The notes: generated by a model not told the origin, from the sequence alone. A DNA stretch of 64,000 nt from Abelmoschus esculentus (GCA_035048815.1 JAUCBN010000006.1:15701001-15765000), one strand, 5' to 3'. Positions 1 through 12,600 are shown, numbered from the stretch's first letter. Numbers and translations: made by a program.

Positions 1-962
1 CCCTACAACTTTATTTTTTACTGAAATTGAACTCATTATTTTTTGGGTTATTTAGTTCAATATTTATTACTTTACTCGTATTAATTTTTTGATGATTTAG
101 TTTAAGGTTTTTAATACCGTGATATTTTTATTTTTCTTCGAAATTTGCATTTATTAATTTTATTTTTTTTAATTAAATCCATTTTAAAATATGAATCATT
201 TGATGATATTTTTGTTTAGTCTAGTGCGTAATATTTATTTTTAATGAGATTCATTTTTGTGAAAACGTTAGTTATAAAATAATTAATTTGAAATGAATGA
301 TCAACTCAAAGTCTATCGGTTATTTACTTATTTGTACCAAACTCAAATTTAAAAATTTTAGTTAATATGAATTTAAAACCCAAATTAATTTGACATGAAA
401 TAAAACCAACTAGAAATGAGCCCGACCTAAAATGCAACCGAACTGAAATGAACCTGACTTGAAATCTACCCGACTTGAAATGAACTTTTCAATTATCTGA
501 TTTGGACCCGACCCATTTAAAGTTGACCTGAAATGGACCCAAAATGAATCTAACCCGCACCCGACCCGAATTGAGACAAAACATCAAATCACAAAAGTAG
601 GGACGGACAAGGTCGAGCACCTGACCAATTTTATTAGAATTAATTTGGGTTTCGGTAGTTACCAGTTCTTAAAAATTTGAATTAGTTTCGGTCTTGGTCA
701 TACCAGTTTTTAAATTCTAGGAATTAGTCTCATTACTAGTGTTAATCGGTATCAATATCATGTATGTGGTCAAGTGACTTATTATTAAAAAATTTGAACA
801 ATATGAGAAAAAAGAATTCAACCATCAGTAATAATAATACTAAATAATAAAATTAAAATACCATTGGCTTTAAAATTAAAATTTTAAAACGAGTTATACT
901 TATAATATTAATATATAATGAGAAAGTTTGATAATAAAAAATAAACAAAAGAATATTATCTA
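1..962. other. A+T-rich intergenic DNA with decayed repeat
   Basis: No gene is visible. Positions about 410-560 carry a degenerate run of CCCGAC/CTGAAATG-type words, the same low-complexity family that recurs at 6.4-6.7, 16.3-16.6, 17.5-17.7, 22.3-23.5 and 24.4-28.1 kb. The rest is A+T-rich sequence without readable frames. Confidence 0.6.
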
Positions 963-1170
963 TTACAAGAAAAAAATCAACATCACCTATTAGGTACCCA
1001 CCGGATACTAAATTCAGAAATCAAAATCTAGTCATGATCCTAATTACGGTCGAAACTTAAATTTTGGATTCATTCTCAGTCACACCAGCATCAATTCTGT
1101 ATAAAAATCTACCCGGTCTGACTGTATCCGAGACGAGGATCGGATATTCTGGTAATTTCCCCACCCTTAC
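963..1170 (-). repeat. dispersed repeat, inverted copy of 46.87-47.05 kb
   Basis: Read on the minus strand this runs from a GGGTGGG-like start through CCGATCC, a TAGATTTTTAT segment and a final GGTACCTAATAGG. The same order of words occurs on the plus strand at about 46867-47045. The copies are diverged and no coding frame is present, so this is probably a non-autonomous element of unknown class. It ends about 70 bases upstream of the dioxygenase TATA box, so it may contribute upstream promoter sequence. Confidence 0.55.
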
Positions 1171-1240
1171 ACAAAAGTCGAATGCTTTGGTTTGGTCATT
1201 TAATGGTTTATAAAGGATGGACAGGGAAGCAACCGACGCT

Positions 1241-1248
1241 TATAAATT
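1241..1248 (+). promoter_or_regulatory. TATA box of the dioxygenase gene
   Basis: TATAAATT lies 99 bases upstream of the ATG at 1340, which fits transcription starting near 1270-1275 and a leader of about 65-70 bases. A second TATAAA-like word at 1209-1215 is an alternative. Assigned by position and match only. Confidence 0.5.
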
Positions 1249-1339
1249 ACCCAACAACGAGACCATCCGGCTGTAGTATTTAGCATAGGAACAGAAATTA
1301 GACTTTTGTTAGATTTGAGCACTAGACAGCTTTACAATA

Positions 1340-2651
1340 ATGGAAGCACGTGTTCTTAGCAGACAGGAATTTGGTGGTTCTTTACCAGTTGAAAACGTTC
1401 AATCTCTTGCATCCAAGAACTTGAAAGGCATCCCATCCAGGTATATCAGACCAGAGGTCGAGTTCGATGTAGTTTCCATCGACGAATTCTTTCAAATCCC
1501 AGTGATCGATATGAGCAAATTAGGCCATGATGATGAACAGCAGAAACTCCATTTGGCCTGCAAAGACTGGGGCTTCTTCCAGGTACCTACCTAATCTAAA
1601 ACAGAAGTATCAACTATTGTTTAACATGTACATCAATCTACTTATTAGGTTTTCTATTGATGGTGGAACAGTTAATCAATCATGGGGTTGAGGATAAAGT
1701 GATTGAGAAAATGAAGATAGACGTACAAGATTTCTTTAAGTTACCATTGCACGAGAAGATGGCTTGTGCCCAGGCACAGAATAGCATCGAAGGCTACGGC
1801 CAAGCCTTCGTCGTGTCGGAAGACCAGAAGCTTGATTGGGGTGACATGCTTTTCCTTCAACCCCTGCCTGTACCCTTAAGAAATACGGAACTCTGGCCGA
1901 CGACCCCTCCTTCATTTAGGTAAAACATCTTGTCCATATTATTCTATGAAACTCCACATATACAATCAACTTATAAATCTTATTTGAATTTCAGAGAAAC
2001 ATTTGATAAGTATTCAATGGAGTTACAAAAGGTTACAATTCATCTCATGAGGCTGATGGCAAAGAACCTTGGGACTGACCCTGACATGTTTGCAAGCTTC
2101 TTTGAGGAAGCAAGACAAGGAATAAGGATGAACTACTATCCGCCCTGCGCACATGCCAGCAAGGTTATTGGTCTATCACCACACTCCGATTCCACCGGCT
2201 TGACTCTGTTGATTCAAGCGAATGAAGTGGAAGGGCTACAAATCAAGAAACATGGCAAATGGATACCCATTAAACCGATCTCTGGTGCATTTATCGTCAA
2301 TATAGGAGATGTCATCGAGGTACTATGATACTATTAATCTGTTGGTTGTTACATAACCTTAGCCTGCACAGGTTGTTTATTCTTAACTCATCTCATGAAT
2401 GCCAGATTATGAGCAATGGGGAATATAAAAGCATCGAGCATCGAGCAGTGGTTAATCCGGCCAAAGAGCGACTGTCGATCGCTGCGTTTCACAGTCCAGA
2501 TTTAAGTACCAAGATTGGTCCTCTGCCAGATCTTGTTAAGGCAAAGGCAACCGAAGCAAAGTATAGGACTATGCCGCATGATGAGTTCCTGAGACTAAAA
2601 TTTAGCTGCAAACTTGATGGAAAAGGACTGTTGGATCAAATGAAGCTATAA
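1340..2651 (+). CDS. 2-oxoglutarate/Fe(II)-dependent dioxygenase, SRG1-like
   Basis: Four exons join in frame with GT-AG introns: 1340-1582, 1672-1919, 1995-2319 and 2406-2651, giving 353 residues, a normal length for this family. The N-terminal DIOX_N region carries FFQIPVIDMSKL and CKDWGFFQ-LINHGV, the latter split exactly by intron 1. The C-terminal 2OG-Fe(II) core has NYYPPC, the iron ligands H227-x-D229 (PHSDSTGLTLL) and H284 (SIEHRAV), and R294-x-S296 for 2-oxoglutarate. All catalytic residues are present, so the enzyme should be active in the cytosol. Family members hydroxylate, desaturate or demethylate hormones, flavonoids and alkaloids; the substrate cannot be told from sequence. 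The start follows a TATA box and gives the usual SRG1-type N-terminus (SLPVENVQSLA). No disruption was found. It stands alone, with a retroposon directly behind it. Confidence 0.93.
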
Positions 2652-2690
2652 ATTGTAATCTTAGTTAACTTCCATAAAATTTCTTTGGCC

Positions 2691-2696
2691 AATAAA
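2691..2696 (+). terminator. polyadenylation signal of the dioxygenase gene
   Basis: AATAAA lies 40 bases after the stop codon and just before a run of T that begins the downstream retroposon. The retroposon may therefore have inserted into the original 3' untranslated region. Confidence 0.45.
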
Positions 2697-2698
2697 AA

Positions 2699-3230
2699 GT
2701 TTTTTTTTACAATCGCACTGAATTTTTATTAAATTCATAAAAAATTATAATTACATCGTATTCAAAAAATAAAAAATTGGATTAAACAATCTAAACTTTG
2801 TCCAAACGAAACATATAACGAAGAAAAGAGTTGTAGGTAATCCAACCTGTCATACAAAAAGTATCACTACCCAGGACAGATTTTATCGGCAAACAACATC
2901 AACCGAGTGGGGTAAATCTTTTCAAGTGACCACCGACAAAACAAAAATCAGAAACTAGCATCGATTAAATTTCTGTGCGAACAACAATTGATCGCTACGT
3001 TGAAACATGCGATAAAGATAGATGAATCAAATCATAAAACAAAAAAAGCGTGCTACGGAAGCAAAGATTCTTATTAAAATTAAAAACAAAAACAAAGAAA
3101 ATAATAGATTCAGTGGTCGAAAACCAATATTAAGATTAATTACCGACCACTGATCAAAGAGATTGATCAAATGGAAAGACGGCTATGAAATATTTTGAGA
3201 AAAAAAAGAGCGGCTAGGGTTTTATACAGA
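2699..3230 (-). mobile_element. diverged non-autonomous retroposon (relative of the 49.1-kb element)
   Basis: It starts on the plus strand with a T run (2700-2708), which is a poly(A) tail on the minus strand. It is followed by an ATTTTTATTAA...ATTATAATTAC segment laid out like the 3' end of the element at 49099-49760. The strongest match is the segment around 3075-3152: an A-rich AAAAACAAAAAC tract, then CCAATATTAAGATTA inside a hairpin (arms 3111-3119 and 3144-3152), equivalent to 49605-49681. No clear target duplication was found and the right limit is approximate. No coding frame is present. Confidence 0.6.
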
Positions 3231-4538
3231 TGAAAAAAGGTTTAATACATTTGAATATTACTTACGAAAATGAAACTCATTTGCGTCACATAAGGCAATA
3301 ACACTATTAATTGAAAACTCATTTTATTGAACACGTTTTACATTATGTGATATAAATAACAAAAAATACATCAAATAAAACGTACCTTTTAGATTTAGAC
3401 ATTTTGGAATAATCTTAAAATTTAGAGTTTTTTATATTTTTGATTAAAGTTTAATTTAAAAGATACTTACGATTTTCAACTCTAGGCATAGTTGTTAGCC
3501 TAATACGAGATTAATACAAGTTGGTTCTTGTGAAGGTTGTTGTCATGTTAGGTCACATATAGGAGTATAGGGGAAGAAATCATGTCCTCAAACCAGAAAG
3601 ATATGGACAATATAAGAACGGGTTTGACAACAATATAAACTGATTAAATAAAAAAAAGATCTTAATAGTTGAGGAATGAAAACGGGTCGGATCGGGGTGT
3701 GTTTTTGGTCATCTCGGCTCTATCTCAAAAATTAAATTATTTATTCCAACCTCAATTTTGATCTTAGCATATATTTTTTCTGACCCGACCCGAAAAATAA
3801 TATCTATAACCCAATTAAGACCTAAACTCGATTAAACCTGATCAGGCCAGAAAATAATAATAAAAATATCATATATTATATATAAAATATATATAAATAT
3901 ATCGGATCGAAGAATTTATATTCTAAACTCAATGCTAATTTAATCTTAGTTTTAAAATAAGTCAACCCAACTTAAACCTAAACTTAATTTTTTAAATAAA
4001 AAAATATCTTTACCGAATAAAGTTAAATTAGAACCCGACCAAAACATATCAAATTACCAACTCTAGCTGTATCGATATTTTTGTACACGCTTTGAAGCCT
4101 GCCTTACTTTCTATTTTGCCGTGTGACATATCTTACTTTTACATTTTTGTTATTTATTTTGTAAAATCAAAAATATTGTTTAGTGTTTATGTATTTACCA
4201 TTTAAGGTTTATAGTTTTATATCTTTAAGGATTTTAGGGTTAATGTTTAAGGTTTTAGAGTTCTATAATTTTAAGGTATAGAAATTTATAATTTATGCTT
4301 TATAGTCTTAAATTTTAAGGGTTAGAAGTTTATGTTTTATGTTTTATGATTTATAAATTTAGAGTCGATTTAAAAGAATTTATGATTTAAGATTTATGTT
4401 TTTAATGTTTATGATTTAAGTTTTGAGATTTAAAGTTTAAAATTTAAATATATAATTAATTATATCTATTAAATTCTATTAAATAAATAGAATATAAGTT
4501 TTAATTATTACATTTATTAGTTTCTATTAAGAAATAAA
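3231..4538. other. A+T-rich intergenic DNA
   Basis: No gene is visible. It contains CCCGACC-type degenerate words at about 3675-4050 and a stretch of TTTAGGGTTTA-like words at 4190-4440, common low-complexity sequence in plant intergenic DNA. Confidence 0.55.
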
Positions 4539-5319
4539 GTCATAAAGATAATTTTAACCCTTAACGTTTAAAATTTTTGTCGTTTTGGCCCTTATTCTTT
4601 TTTTTTTTGGATAAATTTAGCCCTTAATCTGTATCTTTTTAACAAATAGCTTATTTTTTAACTACTATGATAACTGGCCCGTTAAAAATCTAACAATGAT
4701 GATATGTCATATGGATATGATAATATATTTTAAATGACACGGCATTTAACCTATCAAATACATATATATATATATATGAAATATAATTTTATTCTAATAT
4801 AAAATATAAAATAATTAAAATTCAAATAAAATTTTAAAAATTAATTAATTCTAAAATAAAAGACTATTAAACATTCCTAACCCTAACTATGATAGAATCA
4901 AAGTCCTATCTTAAAAGAAATATGAACACGGTTCGAAATTAATTAATTTTTAGGTAGGATTTTAATTTTATCGTAGTTTGGGTTAAGAATGTTTAATAAT
5001 TTTTTATTTTAGAATTAATTATTTTTTTATATTTTATTTGAATTTTAATTATTTTATATTTTATATTAGAATAAAATTATATTATATATATATATATGTA
5101 TGTATTTGATAGGTTAGATGTCATATTATTTAAAATATATTATCATATGCATATAACATGTTATCATTGTTAGATTTTTAACCATTTAGTTACCATGGTG
5201 TTAAAAAATAAGCTATTTGTCAAAAAGATATAAGTTAAGGGCTAAATTTATTTCAAAAAAAAATAAGGGCCAAAACGACAAAAATTCTAAACGTTAAAGA
5301 TTAAAATTATCTTTATGTC
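4539..5319. mobile_element. 781-bp foldback element with 9-bp target duplication
   Basis: The two halves are long imperfect inverted repeats of each other, with arms of roughly 370 bases meeting near 4930. The left end reads GTCATAAAGATAATTTTAA and the right end is its reverse complement with one difference. Further words match along the arms, for example GTCGTTTTGGCCCTTATT at left and AATAAGGGCCAAAACGAC at right. Flanks 4530-4538 (AGAAATAAA) and 5320-5328 (AAAAATAAA) match at 8 of 9 positions. Nine-base duplications and long inverted termini are typical of Mutator-like (MULE) transposons, so a non-autonomous MULE or foldback element is likely. No transposase is present. Confidence 0.75.
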
Positions 5320-5443
5320 AAAAATAAACAAACATTAATTATAAAAATCTTACTGATTTACTAGTTTTATTAGTGGTCCTTGGAATTGTCTATAACAAAA
5401 CCTTTAATTAAATGATATAAAAAACAAAATAAAATAAAAAATC

Positions 5444-6276
5444 AATTATCAGAACAGTCACATATATTTCTTAATAAAGAGTTAATCATCAATTTTAAAA
5501 AATAATGAGTAAAATTAATTATAATTTTAAATAATTAATAAAAAGAATGATAAATTAACTAGAATTGGAACCTATCACCTTAATCAGTTTAATCACAACA
5601 ATTGATTAATCGATTAGAAATTTTCTATTTAACCGATATAAAAAAATTATATCATAAATCATATTCATATACTACCATTCATAATTTAAATAATCAAATG
5701 CTTTATTTTTTTAATTCAAGTATTTCATTTTAAATTTTATCAATAAATATTTATTAAATACATTTTTTTAAGTGATTTACTTTCCATCTTCATAAGAACT
5801 GCTCTTCACTTAAGAATGGGTTGAAAAATACTGTTTTCAACTCAAATTTTTAATATAATTATCAGAATAATCGCTTATATTTTCTTAATACAGAGTCAAT
5901 CACTAATTTTAAAAAATAATCAATAAAATTAATTATAATTTTAAATTATAAATAAAAAATATAAATTAACTAGAATTAGAACCTATCACCTTAATTGATT
6001 TAATCACAACAGTTAATTGACCGATTAGAAATTTTTTATTTAACCTATATAAAAAAAATTATATTATGAACCATATTCACTATATTATAAGTAGTTCAGA
6101 TAATCAAGTGCTTTATTTTTTTAATTTTAATTAGCATATTTTTATTTTTAAATTTATCAATAAATATTTATTAAATACATTGTTGTAAGTGCTTTACTTT
6201 CCATCTTCATAAGAACTTCTCATCACTTAAGAATGGGTTGAGAAATGTTGTTGTGGTCTCAATTTCTTTAATATAA
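5444..6276 (+). repeat. tandem duplication, two copies of about 413 bp
   Basis: Copy 1 runs 5444-5856 and copy 2 runs 5857-6276. They share long blocks in order, for example AACCTATCACCTTAAT, CAACA-TTGATTAATCGATTAGAAATTTT and CTTTCCATCTTCATAAGAAC. Scattered substitutions and small indels indicate an old duplication. No coding frame is present. Confidence 0.75.
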
Positions 6277-7146
6277 TTATATTTTTCATTTTTTAATTTA
6301 AATATTAAATTAAAAAATTATTTTTATTTTTTAAATTTAAAGATTTAATAAACTTATACCCTACTAAAAATAATTTTAACTCGTTCCTAATCTTGTGACT
6401 AGGAATGTAAAAAGTTGACCTGACCTGGAAATCCTCTTGAAACTTGTTCGAGTCAGAACTTGGTTTGACTCGTGGATGTAATGACATGAACCTGATCTTT
6501 ATCCGATTGTTGTTGACCCGAACTTGAGTTTGACCTGTTACTGTAGTAACCGAACCCCAACTATATTAGACCGAGAATGACCTAAACCCGATTTCAACCT
6601 ATTACTGTAGACCCGAAACTCGACTTGTATCCGACTAAAACGAACTCGAACCCGAGTTTAACATGACATATAATCGATATTATTCGACTGAATTAACCTA
6701 AGACCTGATTTTATCCGACCTGCTATTAACCTAAACTAATATCAACATAATATTTATATAAATAATTTATATAACATACATATATTATATTTTTAATACA
6801 AATATTCGTATTATACATATTAATATTTATATAAATATTTTATATAACATACTTATATTATATTTTAATATCAACATAAACGCATAATATTTATATAGTT
6901 TTTAATTTTTAATTTTTAATTATTAATTTATAGTTAAATTATATTACAAATATTTATATTATACATATAACATACTTATATTATATTTATAATGATCTTA
7001 TTACAAACATACTTATATTTATATTAATTATTAATTTACTTATTATAAATATGTAATAATCTTACATTTAAAATACTTGTTAATTTTAAATTATATAATG
7101 GAAAATCTTATTTTACACTTATTAATATCTATAATGAGATATAAAT
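6277..7146. other. A+T-rich intergenic DNA with GACCCGAAC-type repeat
   Basis: Positions 6410-6740 hold the degenerate GACCTGACC/GACCCGAAC family, in a form close to the inverted version at 19.9-20.3 and 30.3-30.7 kb (GGTCAGATACAG, TTACTATAGTAACAGGTC). The remainder is TA-rich. No gene is seen. Confidence 0.5.
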
Positions 7147-9468
7147 TGTAACCCCCTAAACCGGCCTATGCGAGAAGACAGACTATAGGTCACATTAATT
7201 GTTAAAACATAAATCAAGTTTCAAGTAAATCAAAATAACCGATATGAAAAATAAAATTGGATGTCACTTAAAACAAGTAAAAACGTTACTAAAATAGGGT
7301 GTCCTAAAAATATAGTTATTCACGAAAAATAATCCTTAAATACGAAGTCAAACATAAAATATTTGAAATAACATCGTCGACAAAATAGCTCATGTCACCC
7401 TAAACGTAACTGGAAATTTAAATCATTACTTCAAAGAATAACTGGAAATTAGTAGATCCTCCAAGTGCCAAATCCGGGACACCTATTTAAGACTATCTGA
7501 AAGGGGGAGAAAACGGTATAAGCTACGGAGCCCAATGTGTTCCAACAGTGCAAGTAAAATACAAGTAAAATCAATAAACGGTAATAACAGTAAATCAGGT
7601 CATGTATGTGCATGTCATGCTATCCTTCAACCGAACTCCTAGATACAGTTTCCTAGAACAGTATTGGACACAGGCATTAACCTAGACCTACCGGGGCGAA
7701 GGTACCGACCTAAGGAATCACCTTAGGTCATGTATGTGCATGTCATGCTATCCTCCAACCGAACTCTTGGATACAGTTCCCCAGAACAGTATTGGACACA
7801 GGCATTAACCTAGACCTACCGGTGTGAAGGTACCACCGACCTAAAGAATCACCTTAGGGTACAGGCGAAATTACCACAATCGTAGCATGGGAATCGATAT
7901 CAGGTGGAATTACCCTAACCGAAGCTAGGAACCGTAAACAGGCGGAATTACCAGCGGGATCAAGGCTGAACCGAAACTCAACACTATATACATTTCACCC
8001 CAGACCCAAGATATCAAGCATGTAGTAGTATCAGGAATAACGATAACAGTGTCAGAAAATAATCCGATGTCATGTATGCACCAAAACAAGAAGTATTATA
8101 AAGAGTATTTCATGCTTAAAGTTCAAAATATATATTTACGTAAAATACAAAAAAAGTAGTTATGTGCACATGTCAAGTTCGTTCAAAACAGAAAAATAAT
8201 GGTATACAGTTATATAGCACACAAGGAAACACACCTCGAATGGCAGAAATAGGTAGGTGATCTATTAGGCGTTTGAACCTCGCTCTATAGCAGTACTGGA
8301 CCCTAGAAATATAAGATATAATTTTATTAAAACAGGAGCTAAAAACTGAATTGACTAACTAGGGGTATAAGAACATACGGGTTACGATCGGCTCACGGGT
8401 TCGGTTGAAACGGGAGGAACTGGGCTGGGTCGGTACACAGTCGGTAGAACTATCGGGCCCTACAAACAAACATGTATACTTATTAGACTTTAACCACAGT
8501 TTTAGACTTTACTTAACATAGAAGAAAAGTTTAACTCGAGACTTAAAAGTCCAATTTGGAGGCTTTCGGGTTCAAATTTCGATAAACAGACTTCACAAAT
8601 GGACTCCGGACGTCGAAAAACATAAAATAAGAGCTTTTGAAAATTTTGAATTTTGGGTTAAAGTCAACATTGACATCAACAGTCAAAGTCAACACTAACG
8701 TCATGGTCAACGATCAACAGTCAACGGGTCAGGTCGGTTTGACCGGTTCGGTTCGAGTTGACCGGTTCAAGGCCGGTTTGGTCCAGTTCAGGCCAGTATG
8801 GACCGGTCGGCTCCAAGCCACCGTCTAGGGCGGACGAAATTCACCCTGGCGGCACGTGGAGGCCATGCGCGGCCCTAAATTGGTCGGAAAACACCCCCAA
8901 AACAAGATTTTGCTCCGATTCAACCAAAAACAACATACTCAGGCCAACAAAACCAAAAAAACATCCCGAAAACAAGAAAAGGAGAAACATCCTTACCGAA
9001 ATGGAGAAGATCTACGATGAAGACCTTGCCGGCGACGGTTGGGTGCAGGACTGGAGGCGTTCTGCTCGGCCACGGACAGGGAGCAAGGCGAGACCGGCGA
9101 AGCGCCGATTCACTGTCGATCATGGTCGGGTCGAACAAATCTCCGTAAGGGTTAAAACCTAAAACCGACGAATCTTTCGGCCTCGATTACTGGCGACGGC
9201 AACGGTGGTTCAGCGCGTTAGGGGAGGGGTTTTGCTCGGGGTACGGTGGTTATTCGGATGGTACCGGCGGTGACACCCAAGGACGACCGAAGAAGGAGGT
9301 CGACGGTGGTCGGGTTTTGAGAGGGATGGAGAGTTTATATATTCGAAACAAAACCGAATTTAAATCTAGAATTTTACTTTTATAGGACCCAACATGGTTT
9401 AATAAAAAAAACCTAAAAAACTTTATACTTTTATTATTATTATTTATTTACTTAAAACGGGTGTTATA
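7147..9468 (-). repeat. 3' LTR of the gypsy element (2322 bp)
   Basis: The left end TGTAACCCC matches the start of the other LTR at 14399. The right end GGGTGTTATA corresponds on the minus strand to TATAACACCC, probably a mutated TGTAACACC start, and lies next to the polypurine tract. Inside, a 128-bp segment is tandemly duplicated (7598-7725 and 7726-7855), which is not so in the other LTR. The minus-strand promoter is at 9334-9341. A G+C-richer part at 8690-9320 contains GTCAAC and GACCGGTT word clusters. Confidence 0.85.
9334..9341 (-). promoter_or_regulatory. TATA box of the LTR promoter
   Basis: TATATAAA on the minus strand, about 127 bases inside the LTR's 5' end, followed by a C+T-rich leader. 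This is the expected place for the U3 promoter. The equivalent region is missing from the right-hand LTR, which is the one that would drive the element. Confidence 0.55.
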
Positions 9469-9481
9469 ACTCTCCCCCCTA
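9469..9481 (-). other. polypurine tract of the gypsy element
   Basis: On the minus strand this reads TAGGGGGGAGAGT, a purine-rich run directly before the 3' LTR, as needed to prime plus-strand DNA synthesis in LTR retrotransposons. Confidence 0.7.
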
Positions 9482-9650
9482 AAAAGAAATTTCGTCCTCG
9501 AAATTTACCTGAACAGAACAGATGTGGGAACTGTTCCCTCACTGACTCCTCGACCTCCCAGGTGGCCTCAGAAGGGCTACGGTTTCTCCATTGAACTTTA
9601 ACCATAGGGATACGCCTTCTTCTCAGAACTCTTTCAATAAACTCTAGGAT

Positions 9651-12600
9651 CTAAACGAGTTTCTCCTTATAATATAAGTGTGGACGTAACTCAACATCCT
9701 GAACTTGAATGATATGACTCGGATCCGGTTGGTACTGTCTCAACATGGATACATGAAACACATCATGGATATGGCTAAGCTGAGAAGGCAACTCCAACTG
9801 ATATGCAACAGGTTTGATTCTTTTCAGAATATGGTCCAATATATCTCGGGATCAGGTTGCCCTTACGCCCAAATCTCAAAACTTTCTTTCATGGAGAGAC
9901 TTTTAAGAAAACCTGATCACCAACCTCAAACTCGATATCCTTTCTTCTCCGGTCAGCATAAGATTTTTGTCTGGTAAAAGCTTCCTTTAGGCGATCCCGG
10001 ATCAATCTAACAGTCTCATCAGTCTCCTGAATTAACTCGGGACCCAAAGCTTTCCGATCATACAGCTCAGTCCAACAGATAGGAGTACGACACTTACGTC
10101 CATAAAAAGCCTCATAAGGTGCCATACGAATGTTATCCTTGTAACTGTTACTATAGGCAAATTCTGCTAACGGCAAGAAATCTTCCCAACTGACCCAAAA
10201 GTTTAGAACACAACCCCGCAACATATCCTCCAGGATCTGTATCACTCTCTCAGACTAACCATCTGTCTGAGGATGAAAAGACGTACTGAAGTTCAAACGA
10301 GTACCCAAAGCAGACTGTAAAGCCGTCCAAAAACGGGAAGTAAACCTCGGATCTCGGTCAGAGATGATAGATAAAGGCACTCCGTGCAGTCTAACAATCT
10401 CAGAAATATACAATCTAGCCAGCTTCTCCATAGAAAAAGTGACCCGAATAGGAATGAAGTGAGCTGATTTTTTGAGTCTATCTACAACAATCCAAACAGA
10501 ATCTTTCCTGGACGGGGTCAGGGGCAAGCCCGTAACAAAGTCCATCGTGATACATTCTCACTTCTATTCGGGAATCTTGATAAGCTGTAAAAGACCAGAA
10601 GGATGTTGATGTTCTGCTTTCACCTGCTGACAAGTCAAACATCTGGATACATAATACGAGATATCCTTTTTCATACCTACCCAACGGTATCTCTATTTCA
10701 AATTCTGATACATCTTATCTCCTTTAGGATGTATAGCATAAGGACTGCTATGAGCCTCACCGAGAATGGTTTCTCTCAACTCGGGATCATTGGGTACACA
10801 GTAACGACCATTAAAACAAAGAACTCCATCCTAATCAAAAGAATAATCAAAAGTGGATCCTTCTTCCATTCGTTGCATAACAGGAAGTAAAAAATTATCT
10901 AACCGCTGCGTGGCCCTAATCTGCTCAGCCAAAGTCGGTTTGACCCGCAACTCAACCAAAAGGCTACCATCATCAAACATACTCATCCTGGAGAACAAAG
11001 ATCTCAGATCTGATATAGTCTTACGACTCAAGGCATCTACCACAATGTTGGCTTTTTCGAGATGATACTCAATCTCACAATCGTAATCCTTAAGAAGTTC
11101 CAACCAACGACCCTGTCTCAGATTAAGCTCCTTCTGGGTAAGGAGGTACTTCAGGCTCTTGTGATCGGTAAAGATATAATACTTTTCTTCGTAGAGATAG
11201 TGCCTCCAGATTTTAAGAGCAAAAACCACAGATGCAAGCTCAAGATCATGAGTAGGGTAGTTACCCTCATGTGGTCTCAACTGTGTGACGCATATGCGAT
11301 CACCTTACCATCCTGCATCAGCACATAACCAAGCTCTGAACGTGATGCATCACTTTAAACCGTAAAGTCTTTCCTTAACTCAGGTTGGGTCAAAACAGGA
11401 GCTCGGGTTAAAACTGATTTTAACTAGCCCAAACTAGACTGATGTGCCTCAAACCACACAAACAGGACACCCTTCCTTAAAAGCTTTGTCAGAGGGGAGG
11501 CAATGATGGAAAAACCCTCGACAAAGCGTCGGTAATACCCAGCTAAGCCTAGAAAACTGTGGATCTCAGACACGTTCCTAGGAGGCTTCCAACTGGTGAT
11601 TGCATCAATCTTACTCGGGTCCATCTTGATACCTCCAGCTGAAACAACATGCCCTAGGAACGTCACCTCACTAAGCCAAAACTCACACTTACTAAGCTTG
11701 ACATATAGCTTATGCTCCCTGAGAGACTGCAACACAACTCTCAGATATCCCACATGCTCGTCCTCAGAGCGAGGATAAACCAAGATATCATCAATAAAAA
11801 CAACAACAAACTGGTCAATGTAGGGTCGGAAAATGCGGTTCATCATATCCATAAAAGTTGCAGGGGCATTGGTTAAACCAAAAGGCGTCACTAAGAACTC
11901 ATAGTGACCATATTGGGTGCGAAAAGTAGTCTTAGCAACATCAGAGCCCTTAACCTTTAACTGATAGTACCCAGATCGAAGATCAACCTTCTAGAAAACT
12001 ATGGTTCCCCGAAATTGATCAAACAAGTCATCAATCCTGGGTAAAGGATACTTTTTTTTACTGTTAGCTTATTCAGCCTTCGGTAGTTGATACACAACCG
12101 AAGAGAACCATCCTTCTTTTTAACAAAGAGAACTAGAGCTCCCCAAGGTGAAGAGCTAGGTCGGATGAATCCTCTGTCAAGCAATTCCTGCAATTGAACC
12201 TTCAATTCCTTTAACTCCTTCGGAGCCATACGATACGGGGCCATAAAAACTGGTGCTGATCCAGGATAAGTCTCAATCTCAAACTCAAACTCCCTGCCTG
12301 GAGGGAGACCAGACAACTCCTTAGGAAAAACATCAAGAAACTCAAAAACAATTCGAATTTCCTCAAACAAGGATATAAACCCTTTTGTGTTAAGGAAACA
12401 AGCAATAAAGGTCTCATATCCCTTCTAGATCATCTTGTCGGTAGACAAAGCCAAAACCACATTGGATAGATAACCTCGTCGCTCACCAAACAGGACTATA
12501 GACCGTCCATCTAGAGTCTTTAAGGTAACCCTTTTTCTCTCACAGTCCAGAATAACACGATGTTCGGTTAACCAATCCATTCCCAGAATTAGATCAAACT

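Noticed and set aside
8637..9162. Open frames in the G+C-richer part of the 3' LTR
   Set aside because: They lie within an LTR and consist of repeated short words; no protein likeness.
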